The position numbers and the translations under genes were made by a program. Positions 24,404-31,593 of a stretch of 33,320 bases of DNA are shown here, one piece after another. Numbering within the stretch: the stretch's first letter is position 1; each line of letters opens with the position of its first letter. Origin of the DNA: a virus; the IMG/VR virus record IMGVR_UViG_3300028393_000212, positions 1 to 33,320 of that record; one strand, written 5' to 3'. The notes beneath the pieces were generated by a model, which saw nothing but the letters and a program-made list of their open reading frames with translations, was not told where the DNA came from and did not search any database.

Positions 24404-24979
24404 ATGAAAAAGAACCTACAAGATTATATTCAAATTTACCCAGGACTATTAAATTTACAAGTCTGTAAAGCGACAATTGATGAGTTGTCAACTATGGATG
24501 TTAGTCGATCAGCATTTAAGACATATAGTCAAGAATCTGTAACTATGCCTGGAGAGGAAGAGCGTTACGAATTTCAAATAACCGAAGACAAGCAACTAAA
24601 AACTTCAACAGAGTTAATGAAAACAATTTGGCAATCTATATTCAATTATACGAGTCATTATAGATTTCCATGGTGGCAAGGATGGAACGGGCATACTTTG
24701 CCTAAGTTTAACATATATAAACCAACATCAATCATTACAGAACATTGCGATCAAACATCTGGTGTGTTTGATGGTACTAGGAACGGTATACCTATATTGA
24801 GTATTGTTGCATTACTTAACAATGATTTTGAAGGCGGAGAGTTTGTCATGTTTCAAGATCAACCAATCCCTCTCAATGCTGGAGATGTTATGGTTTTTCC
24901 TAGTTTGTTTTTATATCCACATAAAGTTACTCCTATTATTTCTGGAACACGATACTCTATGGTGTCATGGGTTTGGTAA
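24404..24979 (+). CDS. 2OG-Fe(II) oxygenase (prolyl-4-hydroxylase-like)
   Basis: 191 aa from ATG 24404; an in-frame earlier start at 24383 would overlap the DD-peptidase gene. Iron ligands HxD at His114 and Asp116 (TEHCDQ) and His173 (YPHKV); Arg183 (GTRYS) should bind 2-oxoglutarate. FEGGEFVMF...IPLNAGDVMVFPS is the family core. Phages of this type carry several such enzymes; substrates may be protein, DNA or small molecules. Confidence 0.85.
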   Translation: MKKNLQDYIQIYPGLLNLQVCKATIDELSTMDVSRSAFKTYSQESVTMPGEEERYEFQITEDKQLKTSTELMKTIWQSIFNYTSHYRFPWWQGWNGHTLPKFNIYKPTSIITEHCDQTSGVFDGTRNGIPILSIVALLNNDFEGGEFVMFQDQPIPLNAGDVMVFPSLFLYPHKVTPIISGTRYSMVSWVW

Positions 24980-25398
24980 TGAACAGTAGTGTAATCAAAT
25001 TACCAAACGGAGATTTTACTACGACACAATACCTTAAAGATCACTATTATCAAAAAGGACACTTAGGACAACGCAAAGGTACTAAGTTAAACGACTATAT
25101 GGTACTAGAAGATCGTGTACATCAAATACATAGAGTAATAGTACACAGGTTTCGAATGGGTGAAGTAGAAGATCCAGATTTGTATGCGGCTACATCGCTT
25201 TGGGAATGGCAAGCTAGTGAAATGGGTAAGTTTGTCATGGAGAAGAGCATAGAAACTCCAGTATGGCACAGGCAACACGATGTTGCCAATTATGGCTACC
25301 AATATGCCGTTCAAGCATTTCTCAAAGGAGTAGACTACTCGTTTTGGGTTCTTAAATGGGGAAATCAAGTTGACACAAACGCCTCTTTGACTGTATAA
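24979..25398 (+). CDS. Conserved T4-like phage protein with LKW end, 139 aa
   Basis: 139 aa from ATG 24979 (TAATG overlap). HRFRMGEVEDPDLYAATSLWEWQASEMGKFVMEKSIETPVWHRQHDVANYGYQYAVQAFLKGVDYSFWVLKWG contains the 'FxMGDVEDPDLYAAxPLxxWQxSExGxWVM' block I associate with T4-like phages. The last part resembles the LRW-family end (DYSFWVLKW). The last codons carry the promoter at 25370. Unknown function. Confidence 0.75.
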   Translation: MNSSVIKLPNGDFTTTQYLKDHYYQKGHLGQRKGTKLNDYMVLEDRVHQIHRVIVHRFRMGEVEDPDLYAATSLWEWQASEMGKFVMEKSIETPVWHRQHDVANYGYQYAVQAFLKGVDYSFWVLKWGNQVDTNASLTV

Positions 25399-25399
25399 T
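25370..25399 (+). promoter_or_regulatory. Sigma70 promoter, 18-bp spacer
   Basis: TTGACA, 18 bp, TATAAT, lying across the stop codon at 25396-25398. It drives the genes from 25427 on. Confidence 0.8.
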
Positions 25400-25426
25400 A
25401 ACTTATACAACTCAAGAAAGGTTTTT

Positions 25427-25516
25427 ATGCATTGGCTTTTACCCGTAGCAATGGTGCTTACCGGCAATCTAGGCTGGGCATTGATTACCACCTTAGTTTT
25501 TATCTTAATGGAGTAA
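25427..25516 (+). CDS. 29-aa hydrophobic peptide
   Basis: MHWLLPVAMVLTGNLGWALI followed by nine residues to LME: one transmembrane span across nearly the whole peptide. AAGAAAGG lies 6 nt before the ATG and a promoter lies 28 nt upstream. First gene of its transcript; its stop is 2 nt before the next ATG, and its end carries that gene's GGAG. Role unknown. Confidence 0.5.
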   Translation: MHWLLPVAMVLTGNLGWALITTLVFILME

Positions 25517-25518
25517 CA

Positions 25519-25701
25519 ATGGAACCAAAATATCTTTATACCATTCGTTGGACACAACCCTATCCAACAGATCGTATGCGGCCGTATCTACGCCAATTGC
25601 GCGAAGACTTTGAAAAGATAATCGAAGCAAGGCTTGAACGTAAAGAGTTCGCCGAAGCAGAAGAAATCATAAGGAGAATACAAGATGCAAATAAGAGTTA
25701 A
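25519..25701 (+). CDS. Small protein, 60 aa, UvrB/C-motif-like
   Basis: 60 aa from ATG 25519 (GGAGTAACA site). MEPKYLYTIRWTQPYPTDRM, then a helical hairpin RQLREDFEKIIEARLERKEFAEAEEIIRRIQ, in which 'RKEFAEAEEIIRRI' resembles the UVR helical hairpin (DxExAAxxRDxI). Probably a protein-interaction helix. Function unknown. Confidence 0.7.
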   Translation: MEPKYLYTIRWTQPYPTDRMRPYLRQLREDFEKIIEARLERKEFAEAEEIIRRIQDANKS

Positions 25702-25864
25702 AGAAGATGCCAACGAGTTTGGCAAGTGTGGTTGTGGCCGTAGCCCGACCGGTAAGTGTATTGGTTGGCATGGGTTGACTGAAGAAGGTTTCAAACATGC
25801 TCAAATGCTTTGGATGGAAGAACAACTACGCCAAGATGCAGAATTAGAAGAAGGTAAAAAATGA
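25685..25864 (+). CDS. CDGSH-like mini-protein, 59 aa
   Basis: 59 codons from ATG 25685, overlapping the 60-aa gene by 17 nt and the next by 4 (ATGA). KCGCGRSPTGKCIGWH gives Cys15, Cys17, Cys25 and His29, close to the CDGSH Fe-S site (CxCxx[ST]...CDGxH) but one residue shorter before the third Cys and with Ile in place of Asp. It may bind [2Fe-2S] or zinc. The rest is a charged helix. Confidence 0.65.
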   Translation: MQIRVKEDANEFGKCGCGRSPTGKCIGWHGLTEEGFKHAQMLWMEEQLRQDAELEEGKK

Positions 25865-26160
25865 ATTGGTTAAAACTCAAATTGCGTAATTGGGTATTAA
25901 GTGCTCACGACGAACCTGAACAAATTTATTCAAATTCTAAAGTAAGCCGTGGTCTGAATACTGTTAGCACACGTGATGTAGGTGCTGATCCTACACTACA
26001 GTTTAAAGTATATAATGCTATTGGTGGCAAGGTTGTGGAGTTCAGCCGTTATGATCGTCAAAAGGATCGACACTTCCATGATATCTATATCATTGGTAAA
26101 AACGAAGACTTTGGCGAAAAGATCGCCAAAATTGCTATGTTAGAGAGCTTAAAAGATTAA
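25861..26160 (+). CDS. Conserved T4-like phage protein, 99 aa
   Basis: 99 aa, ATGA overlap. MNWLKLKLRNWVLSA at the start and FKVYNAIGGKVVEFSRYDRQKDRHFHDIYIIGKNEDFGEKIAKIAMLESL at the end form a well-kept block I associate with marine T4-like phages ('GGxVVE..xYD...D'). A beta-rich domain of unknown function. Confidence 0.75.
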   Translation: MNWLKLKLRNWVLSAHDEPEQIYSNSKVSRGLNTVSTRDVGADPTLQFKVYNAIGGKVVEFSRYDRQKDRHFHDIYIIGKNEDFGEKIAKIAMLESLKD

Positions 26161-26165
26161 TCACA

Positions 26166-26172
26166 GTAAATA
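26166..26172 (+). promoter_or_regulatory. GTAAATA box
   Basis: TAAATA core 18 nt before the ATG at 26191; here a GGAG ribosome site lies between. A possible late or middle promoter. Confidence 0.3.
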
Positions 26173-26190
26173 AACTAACCGGAGAAAATT

Positions 26191-26562
26191 ATGGACACGT
26201 GGATTACATGGATTTTAGGCATTTCAGCAGCTTATTGGATTGGCCATTTTGTTGGCGGACATGTTCGTGCTTATCAGATTATGCAAAACTTGATTAAAAA
26301 CCCAGATGGCATGATAGAATTGATTAACAAATTGAAAACCATTAATGATGCAGAGATTGTAGAAGCAACGGTTATCCCAGACGATGCTATCATTGTTGAT
26401 GTGCAACATGCCAACGATCAAGTTTACTGTTATGATAAACTTACCGGTGAGTTTCTAGCGCAAGCTGGTAATCTACATCAAGCCATAGTATTGGCCGCAA
26501 AACGTTTTCCTGGCAAGAAGTTTTGGCATCCTGAGTTAAAACAAGATAGCCAAACAGCTTGA
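26191..26562 (+). CDS. Membrane-anchored conserved phage protein, 123 aa
   Basis: 123 aa. An N-terminal hydrophobic segment (WITWILGISAAYWIGHFVGG, about 3-22) is followed by a soluble domain. DDAIIVDVQHANDQVYCYDKLTGEFLAQAGNLHQAIVLAAKRFPGKKFWHPE is a block I associate with T4-like phages ('QVYxYDKxTGEFLAQ', 'RFPGKKFW'). CCGGAGAAAATT precedes the ATG. Function unknown. Confidence 0.75.
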   Translation: MDTWITWILGISAAYWIGHFVGGHVRAYQIMQNLIKNPDGMIELINKLKTINDAEIVEATVIPDDAIIVDVQHANDQVYCYDKLTGEFLAQAGNLHQAIVLAAKRFPGKKFWHPELKQDSQTA

Positions 26563-26587
26563 ATATAACTAAACACTTTGTTATAAT
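26559..26587 (+). promoter_or_regulatory. Sigma70 promoter of HTH gene
   Basis: TTGAAT, 17 bp, TATAAT, overlapping the preceding stop codon. Confidence 0.75.
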
Positions 26588-26631
26588 AGATACAGCTGAT
26601 GAATTTCAGCATAATCTAAAGGAAACAAAAA

Positions 26632-26901
26632 ATGAAATATTTCAATCCAGAAACAAAAACTTATAAGTTGTTCAACGCAATGTATAACGGCGAAGCAGTT
26701 ACAGCCGCTCAAGCCGCAAAACGTTTTGGCATCAAGAACATCAGTGCTGAAGTAAGCCGCATCCGTCAAAACGGTTATGCAGTTTATGCAAACACTCGTG
26801 TTGCTGGTAACAACGCTAAGGTAACAGAGTATGTTATCGGTCAACCAAGCCGCAAGATCGTTGCCGCTGGTTACAAAGCAATGTCACTTGGTCTAGTTTA
26901 A
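26632..26901 (+). CDS. Helix-turn-helix protein common in T4-like phages
   Basis: 89 aa. GEAVTAAQAAKRFGIKNISAEVSRIRQNGYAVYANTRV has a winged-HTH pattern: helix AAQAAKRFGI, turn, helix SAEVSRIRQNG, wing YAVYANTR. The C-terminus reads PSRKIVAAGYKAMSLGLV. Near-identical proteins are, to my knowledge, frequent in marine T4-like phages. Its own promoter, AAAGGAAAC ribosome site and terminator make it a single-gene unit, fitting an abundant early DNA-binding protein. Confidence 0.8.
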   Translation: MKYFNPETKTYKLFNAMYNGEAVTAAQAAKRFGIKNISAEVSRIRQNGYAVYANTRVAGNNAKVTEYVIGQPSRKIVAAGYKAMSLGLV

Positions 26902-26923
26902 TACTAGAATAGTTTGAAAAACT

Positions 26924-26948
26924 AAACCACCTTCGGGTGGTTTTTTTA
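26924..26948 (+). terminator. Rho-independent terminator
   Basis: AAACCACC-TTCG-GGTGGTTT with a UUCG tetraloop and a run of seven T: the strongest classical terminator in the window, 23 nt after the HTH stop. Confidence 0.95.
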
Positions 26949-26976
26949 TAAGAGGTACATTTTACAGAAAGAGAAT

Positions 26977-28128
26977 ATGAAAAAGTTATTGTGTATTGTA
27001 ATTCTTGGAATCTATACAACTACGTCGTTGGCAGAATCCGAAAGTGTTTTGGATCATTGGGCCACTGGATTTAATTTTACTAACAATACTTATTTTTTTA
27101 AGAAATCGAATAGTGCTAAAACTTCTGTAAGTTTGTCAAAAAATCTTTCAATTGAGAAAGAAATTCCATCCGTAACTGATGATGTAAAAGAAATTATGGA
27201 TTCGCAAGGAACTAGGATTGTTTTGCTTTCAGTTAATAAGAAAATTGTATTAGAAAAGTACCTTAAGAATTCCTTGAAAGATTCTACACCATTAGCTTTT
27301 TCAATGTCAAAAAGCCTAACCTCGCTTGCAATAGGTCAAGCATATTGTGCAGGAAACATTAAAAGTCTTGACGATAGTGTAACAACATATGTTCCTCGTT
27401 TAGCTAACACATCCTGGGGTAACTCAACTGTAAAACAAGTGTTACTCATGAATAGCGGCAGTGCTGTTGGGAACTTTGAGTCTGGTTGGAGTGCCGAACA
27501 TGTCAAATTTCAAAATAGTTTTATATATAGCGGTTGGAAATATAAAGATTATGTTGATGATATGATTGCCAATGATGATAAAAAATTTAAACCCGGAGAA
27601 GTTTTTCAATATAATAACTATGATACAGTTGCCCTTGGACTTATAATTGAAGGAGCTGTTAAAAAAGAATTTGTGGAATATTTTCATGAATCTATTTGGG
27701 CGTTAGTTGGTGCCGAACACGATGCATCATGGTTAAGAAACAGAAACAATCAAGCCGCTACCTACAACGGTTTTAGTGCATCTCCCGAGGACTATATTAG
27801 ACTTGGCCATTATATTAACAGTCTTTACAAAGACCCTTCATCATGTATGGGGAAATACCTAAGAGAATCTATTAAACCAAAACAGCAAGTTTCTCCAACA
27901 AGATGTTACGGTTATCAAATTTGGACTTGGTGTGATGAAAAATACGGGTTTTTCTTTGTGGGTTACGGTGGGCAATATTTGATAATGCAACCGCAACGAG
28001 ATATTGTATATTATGTTCATCAAGGCTCCCAAAAAAATGACGCCAAGGTAATTTCTTTATACTCAAAAATGGTTAATCATTTATATAAAAATAATTTTAA
28101 TATAGCCAATGCTCAAATTTTTGATTAG
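26977..28128 (+). CDS. Secreted class C beta-lactamase-fold serine hydrolase
   Basis: 383 aa. A Sec signal peptide (1-19, ending SLA) precedes an S12 domain: SMSK at 109-112 (nucleophile Ser109, Lys112), YNN at 212-214 (the YxN motif), GYGGQ at 329-333 in place of KTG. This layout matches esterases, DD-peptidases and 6-aminohexanoate-dimer-hydrolase-like enzymes more than true beta-lactamases. The gene is visibly more AT-rich than its neighbours and stands alone after a terminator, which suggests acquisition from a bacterium. It should act in the periplasm. Confidence 0.85.
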   Translation: MKKLLCIVILGIYTTTSLAESESVLDHWATGFNFTNNTYFFKKSNSAKTSVSLSKNLSIEKEIPSVTDDVKEIMDSQGTRIVLLSVNKKIVLEKYLKNSLKDSTPLAFSMSKSLTSLAIGQAYCAGNIKSLDDSVTTYVPRLANTSWGNSTVKQVLLMNSGSAVGNFESGWSAEHVKFQNSFIYSGWKYKDYVDDMIANDDKKFKPGEVFQYNNYDTVALGLIIEGAVKKEFVEYFHESIWALVGAEHDASWLRNRNNQAATYNGFSASPEDYIRLGHYINSLYKDPSSCMGKYLRESIKPKQQVSPTRCYGYQIWTWCDEKYGFFFVGYGGQYLIMQPQRDIVYYVHQGSQKNDAKVISLYSKMVNHLYKNNFNIANAQIFD

Positions 28129-28183
28129 TGTTTTTATAATTTCATAAATCTCTAGTGACTAACCCCTATGCGATAATTACTGT

Positions 28184-28480
28184 ATGATTGATACAATATT
28201 CAGACCCACACTCGAATGGATTAAAGATGACTATAGAACCTATCCATTACGTTTTATGATTGAAGTCTTAGCTTGGGCTATTAGCATAGGTAACAGCTTT
28301 GTTATGATGTTAACAGTTCCTAATCCGCCTTTACTGACCTTATACCCTATATGGATATTTGGTTGCTGTTTGTATGCATGGGCTGCTTGGAGCAGGCAGA
28401 GCTTTGGTATGTTAGCTAACTATATCTTATTAGTTAGTTTAGATAGTATAGGTCTAGCAAGGATGATTATCAATGCCTAA
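28184..28480 (+). CDS. Small membrane protein, 98 aa
   Basis: 98 aa with hydrophobic segments at about 23-44, 52-68 and 75-93. DYRTYPLRFMIEVLAWAISIGNSFVMMLTVPNPPLLTLYPIWIFGCCLYAWAAWSRQSFGMLANYILLVSLDSIGLARM is a block I associate with T4-like marine phages ('SRxSFGMLxNYxLL...DxIGL'). A GATAAT at 28171 may be a -10. Overlaps the next gene by 8 nt. Confidence 0.75.
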   Translation: MIDTIFRPTLEWIKDDYRTYPLRFMIEVLAWAISIGNSFVMMLTVPNPPLLTLYPIWIFGCCLYAWAAWSRQSFGMLANYILLVSLDSIGLARMIINA

Positions 28481-29267
28481 GTTATGGATAACTGGAGATA
28501 GTTATAGCTATATCTTTCCAAATGATAACGATGAGAGAGTTTGGATTAATCAATTGGCCGCCCAGCTTAATTGTCAAGTAGAGAACGGTAGTATCTCCGG
28601 AGCCAGCCAAGATTATTGCTGGCAATACTTAGAAGATAGTAAAACAAATATATCTCCAGAAGACTATATTATAGTTTTATTAACCAAGTCTGATAGATAT
28701 TGGTTGTTTGAAGACAAGCCCGAAGCGTCTAATTCAAAAATAACCAACATGGCTGAGATGGTTGGATTTAAAAGAGCAAAAATAGCCAAAGATTTTTTTA
28801 AACATATCCAAAGACCGGAATTAGATGTACTGTCAGTGAAGAATCGATTAGGTTGGCTAGATCACACAGCATATCATAATAAATGGCGCAAACCATTAGT
28901 TATTGTTGGATTTGGACAAGATTACGGTTCTGACAATAGTTACCAATCATTAGTGTTTAGTAAAGGTAATATTAATGAAAATGTCAGCAGACAAGAACAA
29001 GAAGATCATACAGAGCGTGAATTCTTTGAAGGATCGGATGCTAGATATCATCATATGATTTTTAGCAATCATATAATCTTTGCTAAGAAAGTTTACGAGT
29101 CTTTAGTTAATAATGTAGAATTAGATTTGACACAAGGATTTATAAAACAAATCCTAACCAAAGATAAACTTGAAAATACAAACTTTACTTCAGATGAATT
29201 TGGTAAAGAAAACTATCAAAAATATCTTAAAAATCGAACAATATGGCGTAATAGGAATAGCATATGA
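28473..29267 (+). CDS. SGNH/GDSL-like hydrolase, copy 1
   Basis: 264 aa. LWITGDSYSYIFP at the start is block I of SGNH hydrolases (Ser10), SGASQDY near 62 the Gly block, and SDARYHHMIFSNH near 189-201 the likely block V with Asp and His. The long middle region is shared with the next gene. Known members remove acetyl or acyl groups from glycans or lipids. No signal peptide, so it acts in the cytoplasm or in the virion. Substrate unknown. Confidence 0.7.
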   Translation: MPKLWITGDSYSYIFPNDNDERVWINQLAAQLNCQVENGSISGASQDYCWQYLEDSKTNISPEDYIIVLLTKSDRYWLFEDKPEASNSKITNMAEMVGFKRAKIAKDFFKHIQRPELDVLSVKNRLGWLDHTAYHNKWRKPLVIVGFGQDYGSDNSYQSLVFSKGNINENVSRQEQEDHTEREFFEGSDARYHHMIFSNHIIFAKKVYESLVNNVELDLTQGFIKQILTKDKLENTNFTSDEFGKENYQKYLKNRTIWRNRNSI

Positions 29268-30082
29268 GTAGATTGTTTATCACAGGAGATAGCTTTACCT
29301 ATGTAATGCCCGCGGATCAAAATGAAAATGTTTGGCATGTAGACATAGCCAAAAGACTAAATTTAGAAATAGTCAACGTTAGTCTATGGGGATGTAGTCA
29401 AGACTTTAATTGGAGAATTCTGCACGATTTAAAAGACAAAACTGAGCCAACTATTACTTCAGACGATCAGTTAATTGTTCTATTAACCAGTCCAGGTAGA
29501 TTTTGGTTTTTTGAAGACCGCCCAGACATAACAAATCCAAATGTAATAGATTTAGATGCCGCAATAGGAACTGAACGAGCTAAAATTGCTGCTGACTATT
29601 TTAGATATGTACAACGTTCTCAATTAGATAACTTGTCTGTAAAAATGCGATTAGGATGGCTAGCTAGCACAGCTAGACAACTAGGTTGGAAACCTCCGTT
29701 AGTTATCTTTGGATTTGATCAATTCATAGGAGAAACATCTGATTTTCCAGAATTAAAATTTAGCAAAGGCGCATTAGCGGAACATGTTAGCTCTATGGAG
29801 CAAGTTGATCCAAAAGACCGTTTAACATTTAAGGCATATGATGCAAGATACGGACACTTGTGTTTAAGCAATCATAAAATATTAACTGAAAAAATTTATC
29901 AAACATTAGTTAATAATGCAGAGTTAGATCTAACTACAGGCTTTATTCAACACATATTAACTCCGGAAAATCTTCAGGATGCTGAGTTTGCTAAAAAAGA
30001 GTTTAGTCCGTTCCTATATGAAAAGTATTTAGAAAACGTTAACAAAAAAATAAAAACTCCATGGTATGAAAAATTTAAATAA
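29264..30082 (+). CDS. SGNH/GDSL-like hydrolase, copy 2
   Basis: 272 aa, ATGA overlap with copy 1. Same order of motifs: FITGDSFTYVMP (Ser10), WGCSQDF, FWFFEDRPDI, SVKMRLGWL and ARYGHLCLSNH. Copies 1 and 2 align along their whole length (for example VELDLTQGFIKQIL against AELDLTTGFIQHIL), so they are tandem duplicates that have diverged. They may have split substrates, or act as a pair. Confidence 0.7.
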   Translation: MSRLFITGDSFTYVMPADQNENVWHVDIAKRLNLEIVNVSLWGCSQDFNWRILHDLKDKTEPTITSDDQLIVLLTSPGRFWFFEDRPDITNPNVIDLDAAIGTERAKIAADYFRYVQRSQLDNLSVKMRLGWLASTARQLGWKPPLVIFGFDQFIGETSDFPELKFSKGALAEHVSSMEQVDPKDRLTFKAYDARYGHLCLSNHKILTEKIYQTLVNNAELDLTTGFIQHILTPENLQDAEFAKKEFSPFLYEKYLENVNKKIKTPWYEKFK

Positions 30083-30299
30083 CAATGAAGATCTACAAAT
30101 GGTAGAATTTCTTAGAAAACTAGATGATTTAATAATGGAGCAACAAGATAATTTTTCAGCACATGAAATATCAGGAATGTTGCTAAGTCGATTAACATTA
30201 TTAATGAGTAATGATTTACCAGTAGGAAAAGAACTTTTAAAATTTGTCTGGGATAAACTAGACGAATTAGAACAAAGCAATCCAGGACAATTTTTATGA
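30066..30299 (+). CDS. Conserved small T4-like phage protein, 77 aa
   Basis: 77 aa from ATG 30066 (17-nt overlap; ATG 30099 is an alternative). FLRKLDDLIMEQQDNFSAHEISGMLLSRLTLLMSNDLPVGKELLKFVWDKLDELEQSNPG is an acidic all-helical block I associate with marine T4-like phages. Unknown function. Confidence 0.75.
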   Translation: MKNLNNNEDLQMVEFLRKLDDLIMEQQDNFSAHEISGMLLSRLTLLMSNDLPVGKELLKFVWDKLDELEQSNPGQFL

Positions 30300-30511
30300 C
30301 AACATTTACATCAGAAGACAGAATTAATTCTGTTCCTAAAACAGGATCAAAGTGGGTTGGCTCTAACAGCAGAGAAGAGTTTACTATTTTAGCAATTTGG
30401 AACCCAAACGAAGAAAGCGATCCCTGGGTCAAATATTGTAATCAAAACGATAGTGAATTTACCTGCAGACTTGAAGCTTTTCTAAATAGATTTTCACAAA
30501 TTGTAGAATAA
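30296..30511 (+). CDS. Conserved small phage protein, 71 aa
   Basis: 71 aa, ATGA overlap. A small beta domain: SKWVGSNSREEFTILAIWNPNEESDPWVKYCNQNDSEFTCRLEAFLNRFSQIVE, with the 'F.VL.......WV.Y.......C....F..RF' pattern of DUF1653-like proteins. Unknown role. Confidence 0.7.
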   Translation: MTTFTSEDRINSVPKTGSKWVGSNSREEFTILAIWNPNEESDPWVKYCNQNDSEFTCRLEAFLNRFSQIVE

Positions 30512-30512
30512 C

Positions 30513-31331
30513 ATGCGAGTATTAGTAACTGGCCATAATGGTTTTATTGGCCGGAACATGTTAGCTTGGATGGCACACGAGTCCGACTGGCAAGTTGACG
30601 GCTGGGACTGGGATCCGGATAGTTTACCTGATATAGTAAACTACGATTGGGTAATACACTTAGGTGCAATTGCCGATATGACAAATCCAGATGTTGATAG
30701 AATTCTAAAACAAAATTTAGAGTTCAGTCAGTTGTTGTTTAAAGAATGTAATACTCACGGAGTACACTTGCAATATGCAAGTTCAAGTAGTGTCTACGGT
30801 AATACAAAAGACTTTAGCGAGTATGCTCCTTGCAATCCACAAACTCCTTATGCTTGGAGTAAGTATCTATTTGATCGCTGGGTATTTCAACAGCCACAAA
30901 GTATATTTGTACAGGGATTTCGTTACTTTAATGTTTACGGAAAATATATGCATCTTCGCGGAACCCGTTCAAACATAATACACAAGTGGAGAGAAGAAGC
31001 CCGCAAAACAGGCAAGATTACAGTATGGGAAGGCGCAGAGAACATCAAACGAGATTGGACTTGGGTAGGAGATGTTTGTCGATTACACATTGATTTTATC
31101 AAAGAAGTTAAAGGTTCGGGCATATGGAATGTTGGATCAGGACTTGCACATAGCTTCTTAGATATCGCTGAAGAAATTGCTGAAATAGAAGGCGTTCATA
31201 TTGAACTAGAGCCAATTCCTGCAGAAGAACAAGCCCGTATGCGTTCCAAAACATGTGCAGATTTAACACACCTTAAAGAAACTATTGGAAAGCGCAAGTG
31301 GCTAAATGTCTTTGAGTATTTAAATCAATAA
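30513..31331 (+). CDS. NAD-dependent sugar-nucleotide epimerase (HldD-like SDR)
   Basis: 272 aa. Rossmann motif GHNGFIG at 7-13, SSSSVYGN near 90-97 (catalytic Ser/Thr region), YAWSK at 113-117 (Tyr113, Lys117), then FRYFNVYGKYMHLRG and RDWTWVGDV. The length and the 'FRYFNVYGxxxxHRG'-like block point to the ADP-glyceromanno-heptose 6-epimerase/UDP-sugar epimerase branch of extended SDRs. It may alter lipopolysaccharide precursors or provide a sugar for a phage glycan. Exact substrate uncertain. Confidence 0.85.
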   Translation: MRVLVTGHNGFIGRNMLAWMAHESDWQVDGWDWDPDSLPDIVNYDWVIHLGAIADMTNPDVDRILKQNLEFSQLLFKECNTHGVHLQYASSSSVYGNTKDFSEYAPCNPQTPYAWSKYLFDRWVFQQPQSIFVQGFRYFNVYGKYMHLRGTRSNIIHKWREEARKTGKITVWEGAENIKRDWTWVGDVCRLHIDFIKEVKGSGIWNVGSGLAHSFLDIAEEIAEIEGVHIELEPIPAEEQARMRSKTCADLTHLKETIGKRKWLNVFEYLNQ

Positions 31332-31334
31332 ATA
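31328..31334 (+). promoter_or_regulatory. Late-promoter-like box ATAAATA
   Basis: Ends 4 nt before ATG 31339 with no ribosome site between; overlaps the epimerase stop codon. Confidence 0.5.
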
Positions 31335-31338
31335 CAGT

Positions 31339-31593
31339 ATGAGAGCAAACGAATTTATAAACGAAAAAGCCAGCCGCGCCTTATGTGTTAGTTCTAAGCC
31401 GGACAGCAAAATGGGAGCCAGTAACTTAGCTAGCTGTAAGAGCCAAGGACTTCGTGCTCGCGATGGCGAAAAGAGTCATCTAATTACATCAGGTAATCGT
31501 AAAGTGCGAGTCATTGTTGGCGGTAAACGTATTAAAGGTCGTAAATACGGCGGCCCATTACCAGACTACGGAACTAGGAAAGATCAGTTATGA
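31339..31593 (+). CDS. Small basic protein with capsid-targeting-like leader, 84 aa
   Basis: 84 aa. It starts MRANEFINEKAS, which lines up with the T4 capsid-targeting sequence MKTYQEFIAEAS, with a prohead-protease-type INE site. The rest is basic (KMGASNLASCKSQGLRARDGEKSH...KVRVIVGGKRIKGRKYGGPLPD) with two cysteines and is of a kind I associate with marine T4-like phages. Likely an internal head protein bound to DNA. ATGA overlap with the transglycosylase gene. Confidence 0.7.
   Translation: MRANEFINEKASRALCVSSKPDSKMGASNLASCKSQGLRARDGEKSHLITSGNRKVRVIVGGKRIKGRKYGGPLPDYGTRKDQL

Noticed and set aside
26977-28128. A true class C beta-lactamase resistance gene
   Set aside because: The KTG motif is replaced by GYGGQ, as in esterases and related hydrolases, so resistance cannot be claimed.
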